Notes: generated by a model not told the origin, from the sequence alone. A DNA stretch of 64,000 bases from Acanthosepion esculentum (GCA_964036315.1 OZ038492.1:34600618-34664617); one strand, 5' to 3'. Counted from the first letter of the stretch, positions 47,181 to 58,421 are shown. Made by a program: numbers and translations.

Positions 47181-48255
47181 TTCTTCTTCTTCTTCTTCTT
47201 CTTCTTCTTCTTCTATGCTCCTCCTTCTACTCCGCATTCTGCACCGCCTCTTCTTCTTCTTCTTCTTCTTCCTCCTCCTCCTCCTCCTCTCCTATTTTTC
47301 AATTTCTTCGTCTACCTACTAGTTCCTTCACCATTTTTATACTTTTTGATTTTTCTCTTCTATCTTCTTTCCACTATCGTTCTTCTTGCCTCTCTCCTTT
47401 ATCTTCTCTTATCTCTTCCTGAATTACATTTTCCGACGACCATTCAACGCCATCTTTCTCTGCCTTTTCGGTTCCTTTTCGATGCACCCTCTCCTTCTTC
47501 TTCCTCCTCCTACTTCTTTTTCTTTACGTTTTGTTGCTCATTTTTTAGCTTCATATTCCCTTTGCTTGTTTTTCTTTGTCGGGATTAATTATTCTCCTTT
47601 TCTCATTCGCACATTATCTTTTTTGTTTTTCCTCCCTCTTATTTACTTTCTGTATTTCATTTTTGATTAAGATCCTATTGTCTATTCTTCTTCTTCTTCT
47701 TCTTCTTCTTCTTCTTCTTCTTCTTCTTCTTCTTCTTCTTCTCGTCGTTTTCTTCATCATCAGTAAAAATATTTTCTTCTTTATATTTTCTTCAATATTA
47801 TTATACCACATTTTCTCTTTATCTTTTTCTTCTTTCTTTCCGCCACCTTCTTTAAGTATTTACTTTTTTCCTCTATATTTTTGCTACTCAGCCTTTATCA
47901 GCTATACTTTCTATATAAATTTACTTCATTCTCATTAATAATCTGTTTTCATTTCTTCTTCTTCTTCTTCTTCTTCTTCTTCTTCTTCTTCTTCTTCTTC
48001 TTCTTCTTCTTCTTCTTCTTCTTCTTCTTCTATGCTCTTCCTTCTTCTTCGCTTTCTGTACCGCTTCTTTCTTCTTCTTCTTCTTCTTCTTCTTCTTCTT
48101 CTTCTTCTTCTTCTTCTTCTTCTTCTTCTTCTTCTTCTTCTATGCTCTTCCTTCTTCTTCGCTTTCTGTACCGCTTCTTCTTCTTCTTCTTCTTCTTCTT
48201 CTTCTTCTTCTTCTTCTTCTTCTTCTTCTTCTTCTTCTTCTTCTTCTTCTTCTTC
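47131..48255 (+). repeat. TTC-array locus B: TTC-Y-TTC-X-TTC
   Basis: Unit Y at 47288-47690 and unit X at 47761-47957, the reverse order of locus A, with TTC tracts between. A 40-bp block (tatgctcttccttcttcttc, gctttctgtaccgcttctt) is duplicated at 48031 and 48141, so the array is still expanding. Confidence 0.93.
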
Positions 48256-49009
48256 CTTCCCTCTTAATTTATTTACATATATTCCATTCTCTCTCTTTCT
48301 TCGGCGATTCCTGTCATTAACTAGTTGTTTCATTCACGCCTCTACGCCTGTCCCCGCCAATCAGAAATTACACAAACGCCCGCTTTTCGGAAAGAACCAA
48401 AAGACAACCGAAAACGGTAAAAGAATGGAAAAATTAAAAATGCGATGAATAAAAGGCTATGTAGCATAATTGGATATTTGGTTGAAGAGGTCGTTAACAT
48501 ACTTGTTGAGGGCATCGCGAGATACTCGAAGAAAACGAACTCTACACCAACTGACCCGAATAATGCCTAAACACAACAGCAAATTTTATTTTTTATGGCA
48601 TATTGATACGAATATGAGTCATGAAATTCCAAACATTGTTTCCTTGTTTATTGATTTAAAAAAACAAACTGTTACTTATACAACAATTAGCAAAAAAGAA
48701 TGACATTTTAAATAATACAGCGGATTCTTTGGCTTTTTTTACGGACCAACAAACGTGAAAGGTTTTCTATATTTCTTTCATTCTTTTCTTAACTTTATTA
48801 TATAAATTCTTTTGTTATCTGAATAATATAAGAAGGGCGTCTTTGTGCAATGTGGAGTTTCAATAACGATATAATTATGCGTTATATATTTTCCATTGAT
48901 GCCATATTAGACCATTATTTTATATAACAAAGCAACGTCTAAAATGTCTTTGAGCGAGAAAAACAGATATGATCGGTCTTATGAGCAACGGACTTCTATA
49001 AAAGATTTT
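48256..49009. other. No recognised feature
   Basis: AT-rich, no repeat-family markers. Confidence 0.4.
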
Positions 49010-49290
49010 AGGTGAATTTCAAAAGCGTAGTTAGAATCGGAAAAATACGGTTGGAATCTCCAGGACATACAATGATGAAAGAAGGTTTTTAAAATTTACG
49101 CTCACAGAACATATTGATGGCGGGAGGTGCAGTAGGAAAGAGCGACTAACCAGCTTGTGCAAATGGATAACAGATCAGAAAAGGGGTGGGATAGTAAGAA
49201 AAGAAACATTGCTAAGGGCTATAAAGGATAGGAACTTTTGTAGAGCCACGATCGTTCACGGGGGGTACGTGGAAGAAGATGCCTCTTTGT
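49010..49290 (+). mobile_element. LINE-N fragment 10
   Basis: ggaatctccaggacatacaa, gaccagcttgtgcaaatgga-type segment, then gagccacgatcgttcac. The tail hairpin is lost. Confidence 0.65.
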
Positions 49291-49683
49291 TCCAAGAAGA
49301 CATTGCTTCAATAAACTAGAATGCATTTTACATCATAGAATGAAAACTACCTCTACAAGTGATAACATCTGACCTTATGATCGGCTGAAGGTCGGTGTAT
49401 TTAGACGTTTTGCAGTTGAGTCCAAATGCTGTTCAAGTGTGGTGAATGCAAATGAAAAGGAGAAACAAAAAAAATCACTTACCTTTGAAGTCAAAATGAG
49501 GGGAAATTTCTCACAAGTGTTGCGATTGAGGCAGACCCCACAAATCGAGAGAAAGAGATAACCCTTGTTTTCCCTTAACAAAGCAAAGATTTTTTGATAA
49601 ATTATAGATATAGTTATTCTTTTGGAACGCAGAAAAGAGCGAAAAGTTAAAAATTACTGAAAGAACAAGATCCTGGATTTGAT

Positions 49684-49684
<1 letters not shown>

Positions 49685-49716
<32 letters not shown>

Positions 49717-49760
49717 CAGAGAGACAGAGACAGAGACAGAGAGAGAGACAGACAGACAGC
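49685..49760. repeat. (GAGACA)n tract
   Basis: Mixed agag / agacag repeats over about 76 bp. Confidence 0.95.
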
Positions 49761-49769
49761 AGAGAAATT

Positions 49770-50620
49770 GTCTTATATAGATATAAAGTGTTGTTGCCGA
49801 CACTTGAGTTTGAACATAGATCGCCAGTTAGCAAACACAGGCGATCCCATTATTGAATTAAGTAGACCACGTAACCATAGAGGAAGTAACTGACGATTAA
49901 CGATCGTTTCCTATACTATACGGATTTCCATTCTAGTCTATCCTCTATTACTATTCGGATCGCTACTCTCTACTTTCTTCACAATACTATTTCTCTATTC
50001 AGATCACTATATGGATTACTATTCGAGCGAGTATTATCGAGCAAGTACTATTAGTGCGAGTGTTATTCGAAGGCGTCTGGCACCAGTATTGTTCAACGGC
50101 GTTACTATAGCTGTATTTGCGATTACAAAGTCTCTACTACAACGAGCATTGACAACGAGGATTCACTGACATCACAAGAGAGAGGGAGGGGGAGAGGGAG
50201 AATTGGAGAGAGAGAAAACACTATTAATATGTGAGTGACCATCGTGTTAATATTAAAATGAGAACTTGGATTAATTCCGAATACTCGGCAGGCAATATTG
50301 GAGAAACTGTATATCTGATCTGAGATCATTCATAACACGACAATGGCAAGAGAACCTTTGCATGGTTTAGAGGCTTGAGGAAATTTGTTGTAATCCCATT
50401 CATACTGACACTATCCAGATATTACTATTGAAAAGTCATAAGGAATAAACTCATAACAATATTTATAGACTGAAGGTTTCATTCAACTGACTGACTTGTT
50501 ATTACACTTATCGTTTTCCGGTATATTTGACATTCAGAATTCTTAACACGGTTTTGAATCGTTGAAATGTTAAGTTGAAGTCAAAGCAGCATATATTGGA
50601 AAACGGGAGTAACGGTTCAA
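49770..50620. other. Unrecognised; tactattcg-rich stretch
   Basis: 49880-50110 is dense in ctattattc-like words and might be an LTR, but no termini or partner copy were found. A (GA)-rich run lies at 50170-50215. Confidence 0.3.
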
Positions 50621-50624
50621 GTTA

Positions 50625-50735
50625 TAAGTTTATTAATTCTTTTTCTTTCATTGTCTTCTCTACTTACTACTTCAAGCTAGACGTAATCGACAAAGATGAG
50701 GACAATAGTCCGAATAATGTAAATAATGAGGAACA
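50625..50735 (+). repeat. Chimeric segment joining three local sequences
   Basis: 50626-50666 repeats 51118-51160 (attaattctttttctttyat), 50670-50688 repeats 51343-51361 (ttcaagctagacgtaatcg), and 50689-50735 is a SINE-A 3' end. Confidence 0.8.
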
Positions 50736-50804
50736 ATTCATTTCGTTTTTTTTTTCCACTTTCGAGGAGAAAGACTAAAGAGGAAGTAACAAGAAGGAAA
50801 AGAA

Positions 50805-51115
50805 GGACTCATGGCCGAGTAGCTAAAAGCGTAGGTTGAATCAAGGGACTTAGAACCAAAGAGATGTTAGTTCAATACCTGGCTGCAGCAAGTGAAAAAA
50901 AAAACTTGGTGAAATGAATTGAAAGGGAGATAACTGAGACACCCGGAAGAGACATGGCACGTGGAACTAGAACAATCTATGCCGGTGGACGAAAAAAAGA
51001 GTCCAGTTCGAAATTCCAATCGCCTGAAGAAGGCCGGAGCGTACAAGAGCCGGAACGTCGTGAATATGGCAACAAAGATGAGTGCAACAGTCTGAACAAT
51101 GTAAATAATGTAAAT
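50805..51115 (+). mobile_element. SINE-A with alternative Leu/Ser-tRNA-like head
   Basis: The head ctcatggccgagtagctaaa fits an A box of the Leu/Ser tRNA type (TGGCCGAGTGGTTAA). gttagttcaatacctgg fits a B box. The body from catggcacgtggaactagaa is SINE-A, with the core motif cgcctgaagaaggccggagc. The head differs from the ggtacagtggataaagg head in the copy at 55813. Confidence 0.75.
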
Positions 51116-51182
51116 TATTAATTCTTTTTCTTTTATTGTCTTCTCTACTTACTAGTATAGTTTTCTCATATTTTTTTAGCAC

Positions 51183-51232
51183 TCAGTAACTGCTTGCATC
51201 TTAGTGGCTTATTGCATTGCTCGGGGTGAAAT
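51183..51232 (+). mobile_element. LINE-J 3' UTR fragment
   Basis: gcttgcatcttagtggctta then gctcggggtgaaat match the LINE-J 3' end at 5806-5855. Confidence 0.6.
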
Positions 51233-51251
51233 ATATTAGAATAATCTAGAA

Positions 51252-51254
<3 letters not shown>

Positions 51255-51318
<64 letters not shown>
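51255..51318. repeat. (TA)n microsatellite
   Basis: About 64 bp, abutting the fold-back element. Confidence 0.97.
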
Positions 51319-51323
<5 letters not shown>

Positions 51324-51404
51324 TGAACATTCAGAGGCGACAGGCTGTTTCAAGCTAGACGTAATCGTCAGGCAGCCTGATGTGCTGACTTCAATGTTCA
51401 CTTT
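51319..51404 (-). ncRNA. Hammerhead-like core inside fold-back
   Basis: The minus strand has CUGACGA (fits CUGANGA), GAAAC, a short ACA/UGU stem III and a GUC triplet in the right order. It is closed by AGGC/GCCU and the 13-bp outer arms as a long stem I. No convincing stem II is seen, so activity is doubtful. Confidence 0.4.
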
Positions 51405-51480
51405 TATATTTATATTTACATACGTTCTATCTCTGATATTGAGCACTTTATCCCTTAAATATTGCACACCATAAAACTAT
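51319..51480 (+). mobile_element. PLE terminal fold-back element
   Basis: 13-bp perfect arms (aaaagtgaacatt / aatgttcactttt) enclose an 86-bp fold-back. It is followed by ttatatttacatacgttcta, tctctgatattgagcac, the same tail as other PLE termini. Bracketed by (TA)n tracts on both sides. Confidence 0.65.
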
Positions 51481-51491
51481 ATTTCTTCATG

Positions 51492-51494
<3 letters not shown>

Positions 51495-51560
<66 letters not shown>

Positions 51561-51562
51561 TT
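51495..51562. repeat. (TA)n microsatellite
   Basis: About 68 bp with one gta interruption. Confidence 0.97.
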
Positions 51563-51582
51563 AAATAACAAGTAAATGTTTT

Positions 51583-52030
51583 AAAAAGGACGGCAAATGT
51601 GGCACCGAAATCCGAAAGCACGTTAAAATATCAAAACATGCCTTCCAAAAGCTAAGCAAAGTATTAAGAAACGGGAAGATTTCGTTAGAATTAAGGAAAA
51701 GAGAGCTCAACTGTTATGGAATATAACTCTTTCTATATGGCAGAGAATGCTAGATAATTTCCTCATAGCTGAAGAGGTTCTACAGAAGGATGTTGAGAAT
51801 ACCATTATTGGAGCGTGCGAATAAAGAGACGGCTTTAAGGAAAACTGAAACAAAAAAGAACGCTTATCATTAGAATTAGAAAGAGTTGAAATTTCTTCGA
51901 ACACATACTGAGGAAAGAAGGTATGGAATATTTAACGCTCACAGTACATAATGAAGACATGAAGTACAGAGGAAAACAGCGAGTAATCTACCTGATAAGC
52001 ATAGTCTACAAATATTGGTTGACAGGAGAC
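51583..52030 (+). pseudogene. LINE-N fragment 11
   Basis: Decayed KDGKCGTEIRKHVKISKHAF, QKLSKVLRNGKISLELRK, then atttcttcgaacacatactg and ggaaaacagcgagtaatcta. The tail is absent. Confidence 0.8.
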
Positions 52031-52378
52031 AAAGGGTACCTACCCAAAACTACAATGCTATCATTTAATTTTCATGATTGATAAATAACATTTTCAAAAA
52101 GTACATATGGAAAAAGGATGTAATTAAAATTGTTGTAGAAAAACTGTGTATTTCTTAGTAATTACAGTGTATTGCACTATACATATTGCTGGCAGTTTAT
52201 ACCAAATGTAAATGCAGAATGGTATTTTTTAAAATTTTTTTTATCAATTTCAAGTAATTGGTTGATTTTTTTAATGGTTTACTATACAATTTACATATTA
52301 ACAGATAGTTCAAAAGAGCAATAAAGCATAGCATGCTGTCCCCTATATTAAGTGCAATCGTTTGTATTCACTAGATGA

Positions 52379-52680
52379 TTATGCGGATCTGCTACTAATT
52401 GCTTCTGGGTCCAATTCATCTAACAATTCCTTTTCAATGGATAGCAACATGTATGATTCAAAATTCTCTTCAGACAGCGAATTTCTTAACAGTGACTTTA
52501 TAATCTTTAGCTTCGAAAATGTTTTCTCGCTGTGTGCAGATGACTTTATAAAGTAATCACTCGTTTTTATTACTCAAACAGTTGTTTTTGTTTCGTTATT
52601 GCATTTTTATTTTATAAAAGGGGAGACACTTCATCGGGTGCAAGCTGACACACTGGCCAGTCCGCCACTGTGTCTATCCT
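52379..52680 (-). mobile_element. hAT transposon 3' end
   Basis: The minus strand at 52543-52379 reads SSAHSEKTFSKLKIIKSLLR, NSLSEENFESYMLLSIEKEL, LDELDPEAISSRSA, stop. This is the hAT-family C-terminal dimerisation region (S.ERSFSKLKLIK..LR..L.QERL..L.LLSIE), as in ZMYM-type hAT relatives. The minus-strand sequence cagtggcggactggcc at 52656-52671 resembles the family's inverted-repeat terminus, but it lies on the far side from the stop codon, so it may belong to the neighbouring copy. Confidence 0.65.
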
Positions 52681-52945
52681 TATTAAAACCTTACTTAAAT
52701 GGTGTCTCTTGTCGTATGTCATGTCTCTGTAATAGATTTTAAAGTAAATCTCAATTTCCATACAAAATGGTGGGTTTGAAATACATATAAAAGCCTCGTT
52801 TTCATATCAGTTTTAGCCACGAACACTTTTTGTGCATGTGCAACTTCATCAGATATTGAACCTACATACTTTGGATGTCTTTCTATTGATTTCAATTTTT
52901 AAAGCTTTGATTGTCTAGTGTGTCTGTTGATATACCAAGTATATC

Positions 52946-53100
52946 AGTAGATTTTTTTGAGCTTTGAAAATGTTTTTTTTTTTACATTGAACTTGAGTAA
53001 CTTATTTAATTACTAAAACAGTCGTCTGTTTTTGTTGCTTTGTTGCATTTTTATTTGATGAAGGGATCTCACTCCGCCAGGGGCCTACTTTCCATTGTGT
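52946..53100 (-). mobile_element. Second hAT remnant
   Basis: Parallel to 52500-52680: gagctttgaaaatgttt (F.KL), attactaaaacagtcg, ttgcatttttatttgatgaa, and a terminus-like ctccgccaggggcc. More decayed than the first. Confidence 0.45.
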
Positions 53101-53109
53101 AAGTTGCCA

Positions 53110-53245
53110 ATGCAAACGAACTTGGGTAAATGGATGGCAGAACAGGAAGGGATAGTAAAATGAACAAATATTGTTAAAAACTGAAAAGGATAGGAAGCTG
53201 TGAAGAGCGATGGTCACACACCTCCTGAACGAACACGACTCACAA
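53110..53245 (+). mobile_element. LINE-N fragment 12 (3' end)
   Basis: aacttgggtaaatggatggc, agaacaggaag, then ggtcacacacctcctgaacg as a decayed tail. Directly follows the hAT remnant. Confidence 0.65.
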
Positions 53246-53249
53246 AAGA

Positions 53250-54390
53250 AGGAACATAGTGGTTTCCATTTCACGCTGAGAACTGTTCATTACAATCTTC
53301 TCCTTACTTATAACAACTGGTGGCTAAAAGAATATATCTATAATATTATCTTTTGAGATTTATATGAGGTTTGAAAACCCAGACAAAATACTGGAAATTT
53401 AAACAGCGGAGACACACTAAATATAGTCGCTGCTATCCTTTGTGAGCCAATGTGGAATCAATTGACAAGGGATTAATTCGAAGGACATAGTGGAAAAAAT
53501 TATTTTGGTAAGGATTTTTATAGTCAAAATCGCCGAAAATTTTAGTATCAAATGTAGAAGAGTGGTTATTAAAATTCTGAGTATATCTAATATATAAAAC
53601 TCAGATTTTGTATGTGTGTCCTATATGAGCTCTGAAAATTAAATAAAACACTGATATCAGTTTTAAAAAAAATCTTATATGACGTGTTTTATACGCAATC
53701 TAATTTAGCATTCGCATATACAAATTTAAAATTAAAAACGAAATGGCAGATTTGCTAATCATTTCCAATTTGGTCTTTTGTGATTTCTATAAATAAGCGA
53801 TTGTATTGTTGATGGATTTTATAATTAAATCGCTTCGTTATTCAAATAAAGACATTTTTTCTGCCTTGAAAAAACAAATATATTCAGGAAACTATGAAGC
53901 GATAACTTTTGAATATTGCTGGGCGTAAACATTTTGAAAATCAGCGTTATATGATTCCTCCAATCAGACTTTAATATGCATACAAGCAGTATCTAACGAC
54001 ATCAGCTTCTAATTTATTGAGAAAACAGTTGGCAGAAAGAAAGAAAGAAAAAATGGCGGGATATGAATAGAATAATTTAAATATGTTTACGTATAGGTGA
54101 GGCTGTGAAAACATTTGGCATAGCCAAGAAGCTATTCAAAAAATGAAGCTTCAACAATCGCAGTAGGGGACGTACAGTTACTGTAAACTCTAGAAGCATT
54201 TCATGTGCAGCCTAGTAGGTGATTCGCCAGGTTTAAATACGCTTTCGAATTCAGGGTTTTCCTTCTCCTAGGTTGGTTGCTAAAAAGTCTGCAATACTCA
54301 TAAGTCGGGACATTGTAAAAGTACTGATGACCATTTGGTTGATTTTAGAAAGCGATCTGTGCGAATACATTTTCACCACCCACTCGTAAA
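53250..54390. other. AT-rich, no recognised feature
   Basis: No repeat-family markers, coding frames or promoter-like heads seen. Confidence 0.4.
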
Positions 54391-54399
54391 CTAAGATAC

Positions 54400-55204
<805 letters not shown>

Positions 55205-55249
55205 AGGTCAAAAGTGAAAAATGTAGGGTTGGTAATTTAAAACATAAAC

Positions 55250-55435
55250 ATGTTTGCACTATTATGTGCGGACTGTGGTCTTCATCCTCATTATTACGAT
55301 TCGATCGTTGTGTCCTTCGGCCTTCAGCAGGTGTATGTAGCTCCACATAACCTACGGCGAATTCCGAACTGAGTCATTTATATAATCTATGGGTGTACAC
55401 TGTTCACGTTCCACTGTCCGTGTCTAAGTATATCT
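55250..55435 (-). mobile_element. Divergent SINE-A subfamily, minus
   Basis: The core strand reads cacctgctgaaggccgaagg. Body markers (gttccactgtccgtgtc, accctttat-like ctgagtcatttat) show it belongs to SINE-A but is clearly older. Paired with 55515-55690. Confidence 0.65.
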
Positions 55436-55514
55436 CGTCTTGTGTGGGTCCCCTTCCTGCCTGGCAGTGTGTGCTTGGACTCAGTGGAAACAGGGCGGGA
55501 AATGGACGCGATAT

Positions 55515-55690
55515 CGCTAGACATGGGCAATGGAACGAAAACAGTCAACCCCCGTAAGGAAGGGTTCAGTTCGGAATTCGCTGTAGGTTACCAATATCAG
55601 CATACTCCTGATGAAGGCCGGTCGGCCGGCACAACAGATGGGACAAAGATGCGGATAATAGTCAAATGTAAATAGTATAAATAATTATAA
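55515..55690 (+). mobile_element. Divergent SINE-A subfamily, plus
   Basis: gacatgggcaatggaacgaa, gggttcagttcggaattcgc, cctgatgaaggccggtcggc: here the core strand is CTGATGA with a short stem II ggcc-ggtc-ggcc, and GAAAC has become GGCAC. Confidence 0.65.
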
Positions 55691-55732
55691 CACATCCTCC
55701 CAGAATTACAGGCAAAAGTAAATATATATCTG

Positions 55733-55812
55733 AATAACGTTTCGGCCGTTGTACGCTCCGGCCTTCTTCAGGTGGTTGGAATTTCGAATCGAACCCTTTA
55801 TTTCGATCACTC
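55733..55812 (-). mobile_element. Inverted SINE-A piece
   Basis: aacgtttcggccgttgtacg, ctccggccttcttcaggtgg to atttcgatcactc, inverted and joined directly to the next full-length copy. Confidence 0.85.
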
Positions 55813-56140
55813 AAGGACACATGGTACAGTGGATAAAGGCGTTGGTTAGATCCAGTGACAGACCCAAAGAGTGTGAGTTCAATACCCGGTTCAGGCAGTG
55901 GAGAACTTTCAGAGGGAAAATTACCAGGAGATAACTGATAACTGACATCCATCAAACATGGCTCGTGGAACTAGAACAGTCTACCCCAGTGATCGAAATA
56001 AAGGGTTCGGTTCGAAATTCCAACCACCTGAAGAAGGCCGGAGCGTACAACGGCCGAAACGTTGTGACAAATATGGCGACAAAGATGAGGACAATAGTCC
56101 GACTAATGTAAATACTGTACATAATACCTCATCTCAGAAA
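55813..56140 (+). mobile_element. SINE-A, full-length reference copy
   Basis: tRNA-like head 55813-55895 (atggtacagtggataaaggc as A box, gagttcaatacccgg as B box), linker (gagaactttcagagggaaaa), body from catggctcgtggaactagaa, core motif cctgaagaaggccggagc...ggccgaaacgttg at 56027-56064, and 3' end gtccgactaatgtaaatact. Transcription by RNA polymerase III is inferred from the head. Confidence 0.88.
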
Positions 56141-56367
56141 TATAGACAGATATCTGAATAAATTTCTATAGTAATTCATGTTACGAGAGGGATGTAAGTA
56201 GGTATTTAAATTTTACAAATGTGCATGCTTGTTTTTATGTGTCAGTGAATTAAGAATACGCCACATATTCACATATTCACACACAAATCCAAACAACCCC
56301 TCACATATATTCAGTTGTATGGATATATTAGCTCTATCGCTAATATTGACCACTTTCCAATAAGTAC

Positions 56368-56370
<3 letters not shown>

Positions 56371-56446
<76 letters not shown>
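56371..56446. repeat. (TA)n microsatellite
   Basis: About 76 bp, pure. Confidence 0.97.
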
Positions 56447-56449
<3 letters not shown>

Positions 56450-57062
56450 CACAAATGAGAGAAAGAACAGATGGAGTAAAAATCCACTGTTCGTAGCATT
56501 AACTTTAAAAAAATGCTCAATACAAAGTAGAGCAATATATTATTATTATTTTTATTATAAGAGATTATGATAAAACATGTTGAAATCTTTAGACAAAAGC
56601 TATCATGTTTCAATACTAAGATTGTACTTCTTCAGGTGATGGTAATTAACTGGTGATTAAATGATTTTTAAGCAAATTTAAGAACAAAATTTTACCCCTT
56701 TTCCGAATGTTAAAGTGGATGGGGGCATAAGGTAAAAATTAAAAATAGATTTGTGGGTCTGTCTTGATTAACCAATTAAATGACAGATCTACGCTAAATA
56801 CAATAAATAAGCTCAGAAGGTGGAGGCGGATGAGTTATTTTTTCATGTCACGCTAAACCGGAACATAGACAGACTATAATTGAGGATTACTGAGAATATG
56901 TCAGCGACAAATGCATCGTGAATGTAGACATATTCACTTATCTGAAAGGGCGTTGAAGGGAGGGGTAGGTTAATCAGACGTAAAGTTAACAGAAGTACAA
57001 TCATAGTATTGAAATATGAAATCTTTTGTGTACCGATTTCAAAATGTTTTTATTATAATCTC

Positions 57063-57070
<8 letters not shown>
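56447..57070 (-). mobile_element. PLE-related fold-back with 80-bp inverted repeats
   Basis: 56553-56632 and 56991-57070 are inverted copies (roughly 87% by eye: ttataagagatta, caatact, gattgtacttc). The left edge keeps the tgctc...gagca hairpin seen in other PLE tails, and (TA)n brackets both sides. A hammerhead-like core lies in the left arm on the minus strand: CUGAAGA, stem AGUAC/GUAUU, GAAAC, GUC; no stem I. Confidence 0.6.

Positions 57071-57135
<65 letters not shown>
57071..57135. repeat. (TA)n microsatellite
   Basis: About 65 bp, pure. Confidence 0.97.
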
Positions 57136-57139
<4 letters not shown>

Positions 57140-57214
57140 AAGATGTGGAAAAGACAAAGCAAATTCCGAATATGTGAGTTTACTGTTTTTATTTTGTTTT
57201 CGTTTTTGTTATTC

Positions 57215-57258
57215 TGTCGACGTCAGACGTTTCGGTCAAATAGACCTTCTTCAGGACA
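57215..57258 (-). ncRNA. Compact hammerhead-ribozyme-like fold
   Basis: On the minus strand: stem I UGUC/GACA, then CUGAAGA, stem II GGUC/GACC with loop UAUUU, then GAA, stem III ACGU/ACGU with loop CUG, and cleavage base C in GUC. All core positions are present. One extra A lies between CUGAAGA and stem II. SINE-A carries the same strand order (CTGAAGA-A-GGCC...GGCC-GAAAC) but no stem III. Confidence 0.5.
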
Positions 57259-57449
57259 TGGTTAATGGAGACATATTTATATTAGATTTAAGTTAGATGA
57301 AGAGACGATATATACAGGACTGGTCAGAAACAGAAAAACTGAAATTCTAAAGTCAAAGTATTCTTTCTTGGAGTCGGATACGGTGGCGTCGCGTGGGCGG
57401 CGCTACGAAAACCTGCTCATCATACCGTCGGATCTACATCCACACATTT

Positions 57450-57451
57450 GC

Positions 57452-57533
<82 letters not shown>
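57450..57533. repeat. (CA)n-(TA)n microsatellite
   Basis: CA about 46 bp, TA about 38 bp. Confidence 0.97.
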
Positions 57534-57535
<2 letters not shown>

Positions 57536-58340
57536 TACATTTCAAAAGTTTGAGAAAACCCATAGTATTTTTGAGAAAAGTAGTTGTTTTGTACTTTAAA
57601 TAATAGTAAATTATTATAAATGGTTAAAAAAAGTGAGACATGATTTTTTATTAGTAATTTTATTATGACAAAAATGGTTTGGCTTGTTTGTTTTACGGCA
57701 TATCAACCTCAATGGGTTATTTAATGCCGATAAGATTTTTATTACTGGTAATATATTTGTTTTTCAAAAATGTATAGCTGGTAATATTTTTTTTCAAAAT
57801 ACATATTGCTGGTAATAATGTATGGCTGGTAATATTTTTTTTTTCAAAAATTTATTGCTGGTAATAAATTTTACAAATTATTTCTGGTATTAAAGCCTAT
57901 TTTTACACTTTCATAGTGTTTTGACCCCAGTTTGAGGGAGTTAACTATTTACCCATAGTTGGGACCTCAACAGGTGCGATCACCCCGGGTCAGGTTGAAC
58001 GTGTGAACCTCAGCAATTAAGAGGTGGTTCCATGATCCTCAAATCCTCCTGATCAGAGGCCTTGCTGTTGGACGTAGTTTATCGTCATACCCGGAAACGT
58101 ATGACAAAAAGCAAAGAAAAAAAAAAAGAAGCATTTTATGATAAAATTTTGTTCTCGTCAAAATATTCTTCTTTCACCTTGATTACTTCAGACCAATCTT
58201 TAGGAATTTGTTGCAAAAGTTTCTCAAAATATAAATTTGATAATTGATCCCATTCCTTTTTTCAATGAATCTAAGAGCTCTTTTTTTTTTTTCACTCTTT
58301 TGTCAAATTCATCTCATGCTAATTCTGCGAGTGGCTTCAA
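57536..58340 (-). mobile_element. Tc1/mariner-superfamily fragment split by repeat D
   Basis: The minus strand at about 58300-58136 reads KKELLDSLKK, then DQLSNLYFEKLLQQIPKDWS and EVIKVKEEYFDENKILS, stop. The W/DQLSN.Y...L..IP....VIK pattern is the Tc1-like transposase C-terminus. After the D insertion, the 3' end (caaaagtttgagaaaaccc, plus sense near 57542) looks like a terminal repeat next to a TA tract. Confidence 0.65.
57675..58099 (+). mobile_element. Repeat D copy 2, intact ends with 11-bp target duplication
   Basis: tatgacaaaaa flanks it on both sides (57664-57674 and 58100-58110). It begins tggtttggcttg, carries acctcaatgggttatttaat, an internal tandem of ttgctggtaat units (57731-57890), and ends ataccccggaaacg-like. 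Long target duplication without terminal repeats fits LINE-mobilised DNA. No tRNA, 5S or 7SL head recognised. Confidence 0.85.
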
Positions 58341-58354
58341 ATCTTTGAATTCCA

Positions 58355-58355
<1 letters not shown>

Positions 58356-58418
<63 letters not shown>
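58356..58418. repeat. (TA)n microsatellite
   Basis: About 63 bp, pure. Confidence 0.97.

Positions 58419-58419
<1 letters not shown>

Positions 58420-58421
<2 letters not shown>

Noticed and set aside
54001..54240. Possible Tc1/mariner DNA-binding region (caatcgcagtaggggacg)
   Set aside because: Only a faint resemblance and no terminal repeats or catalytic motif nearby.
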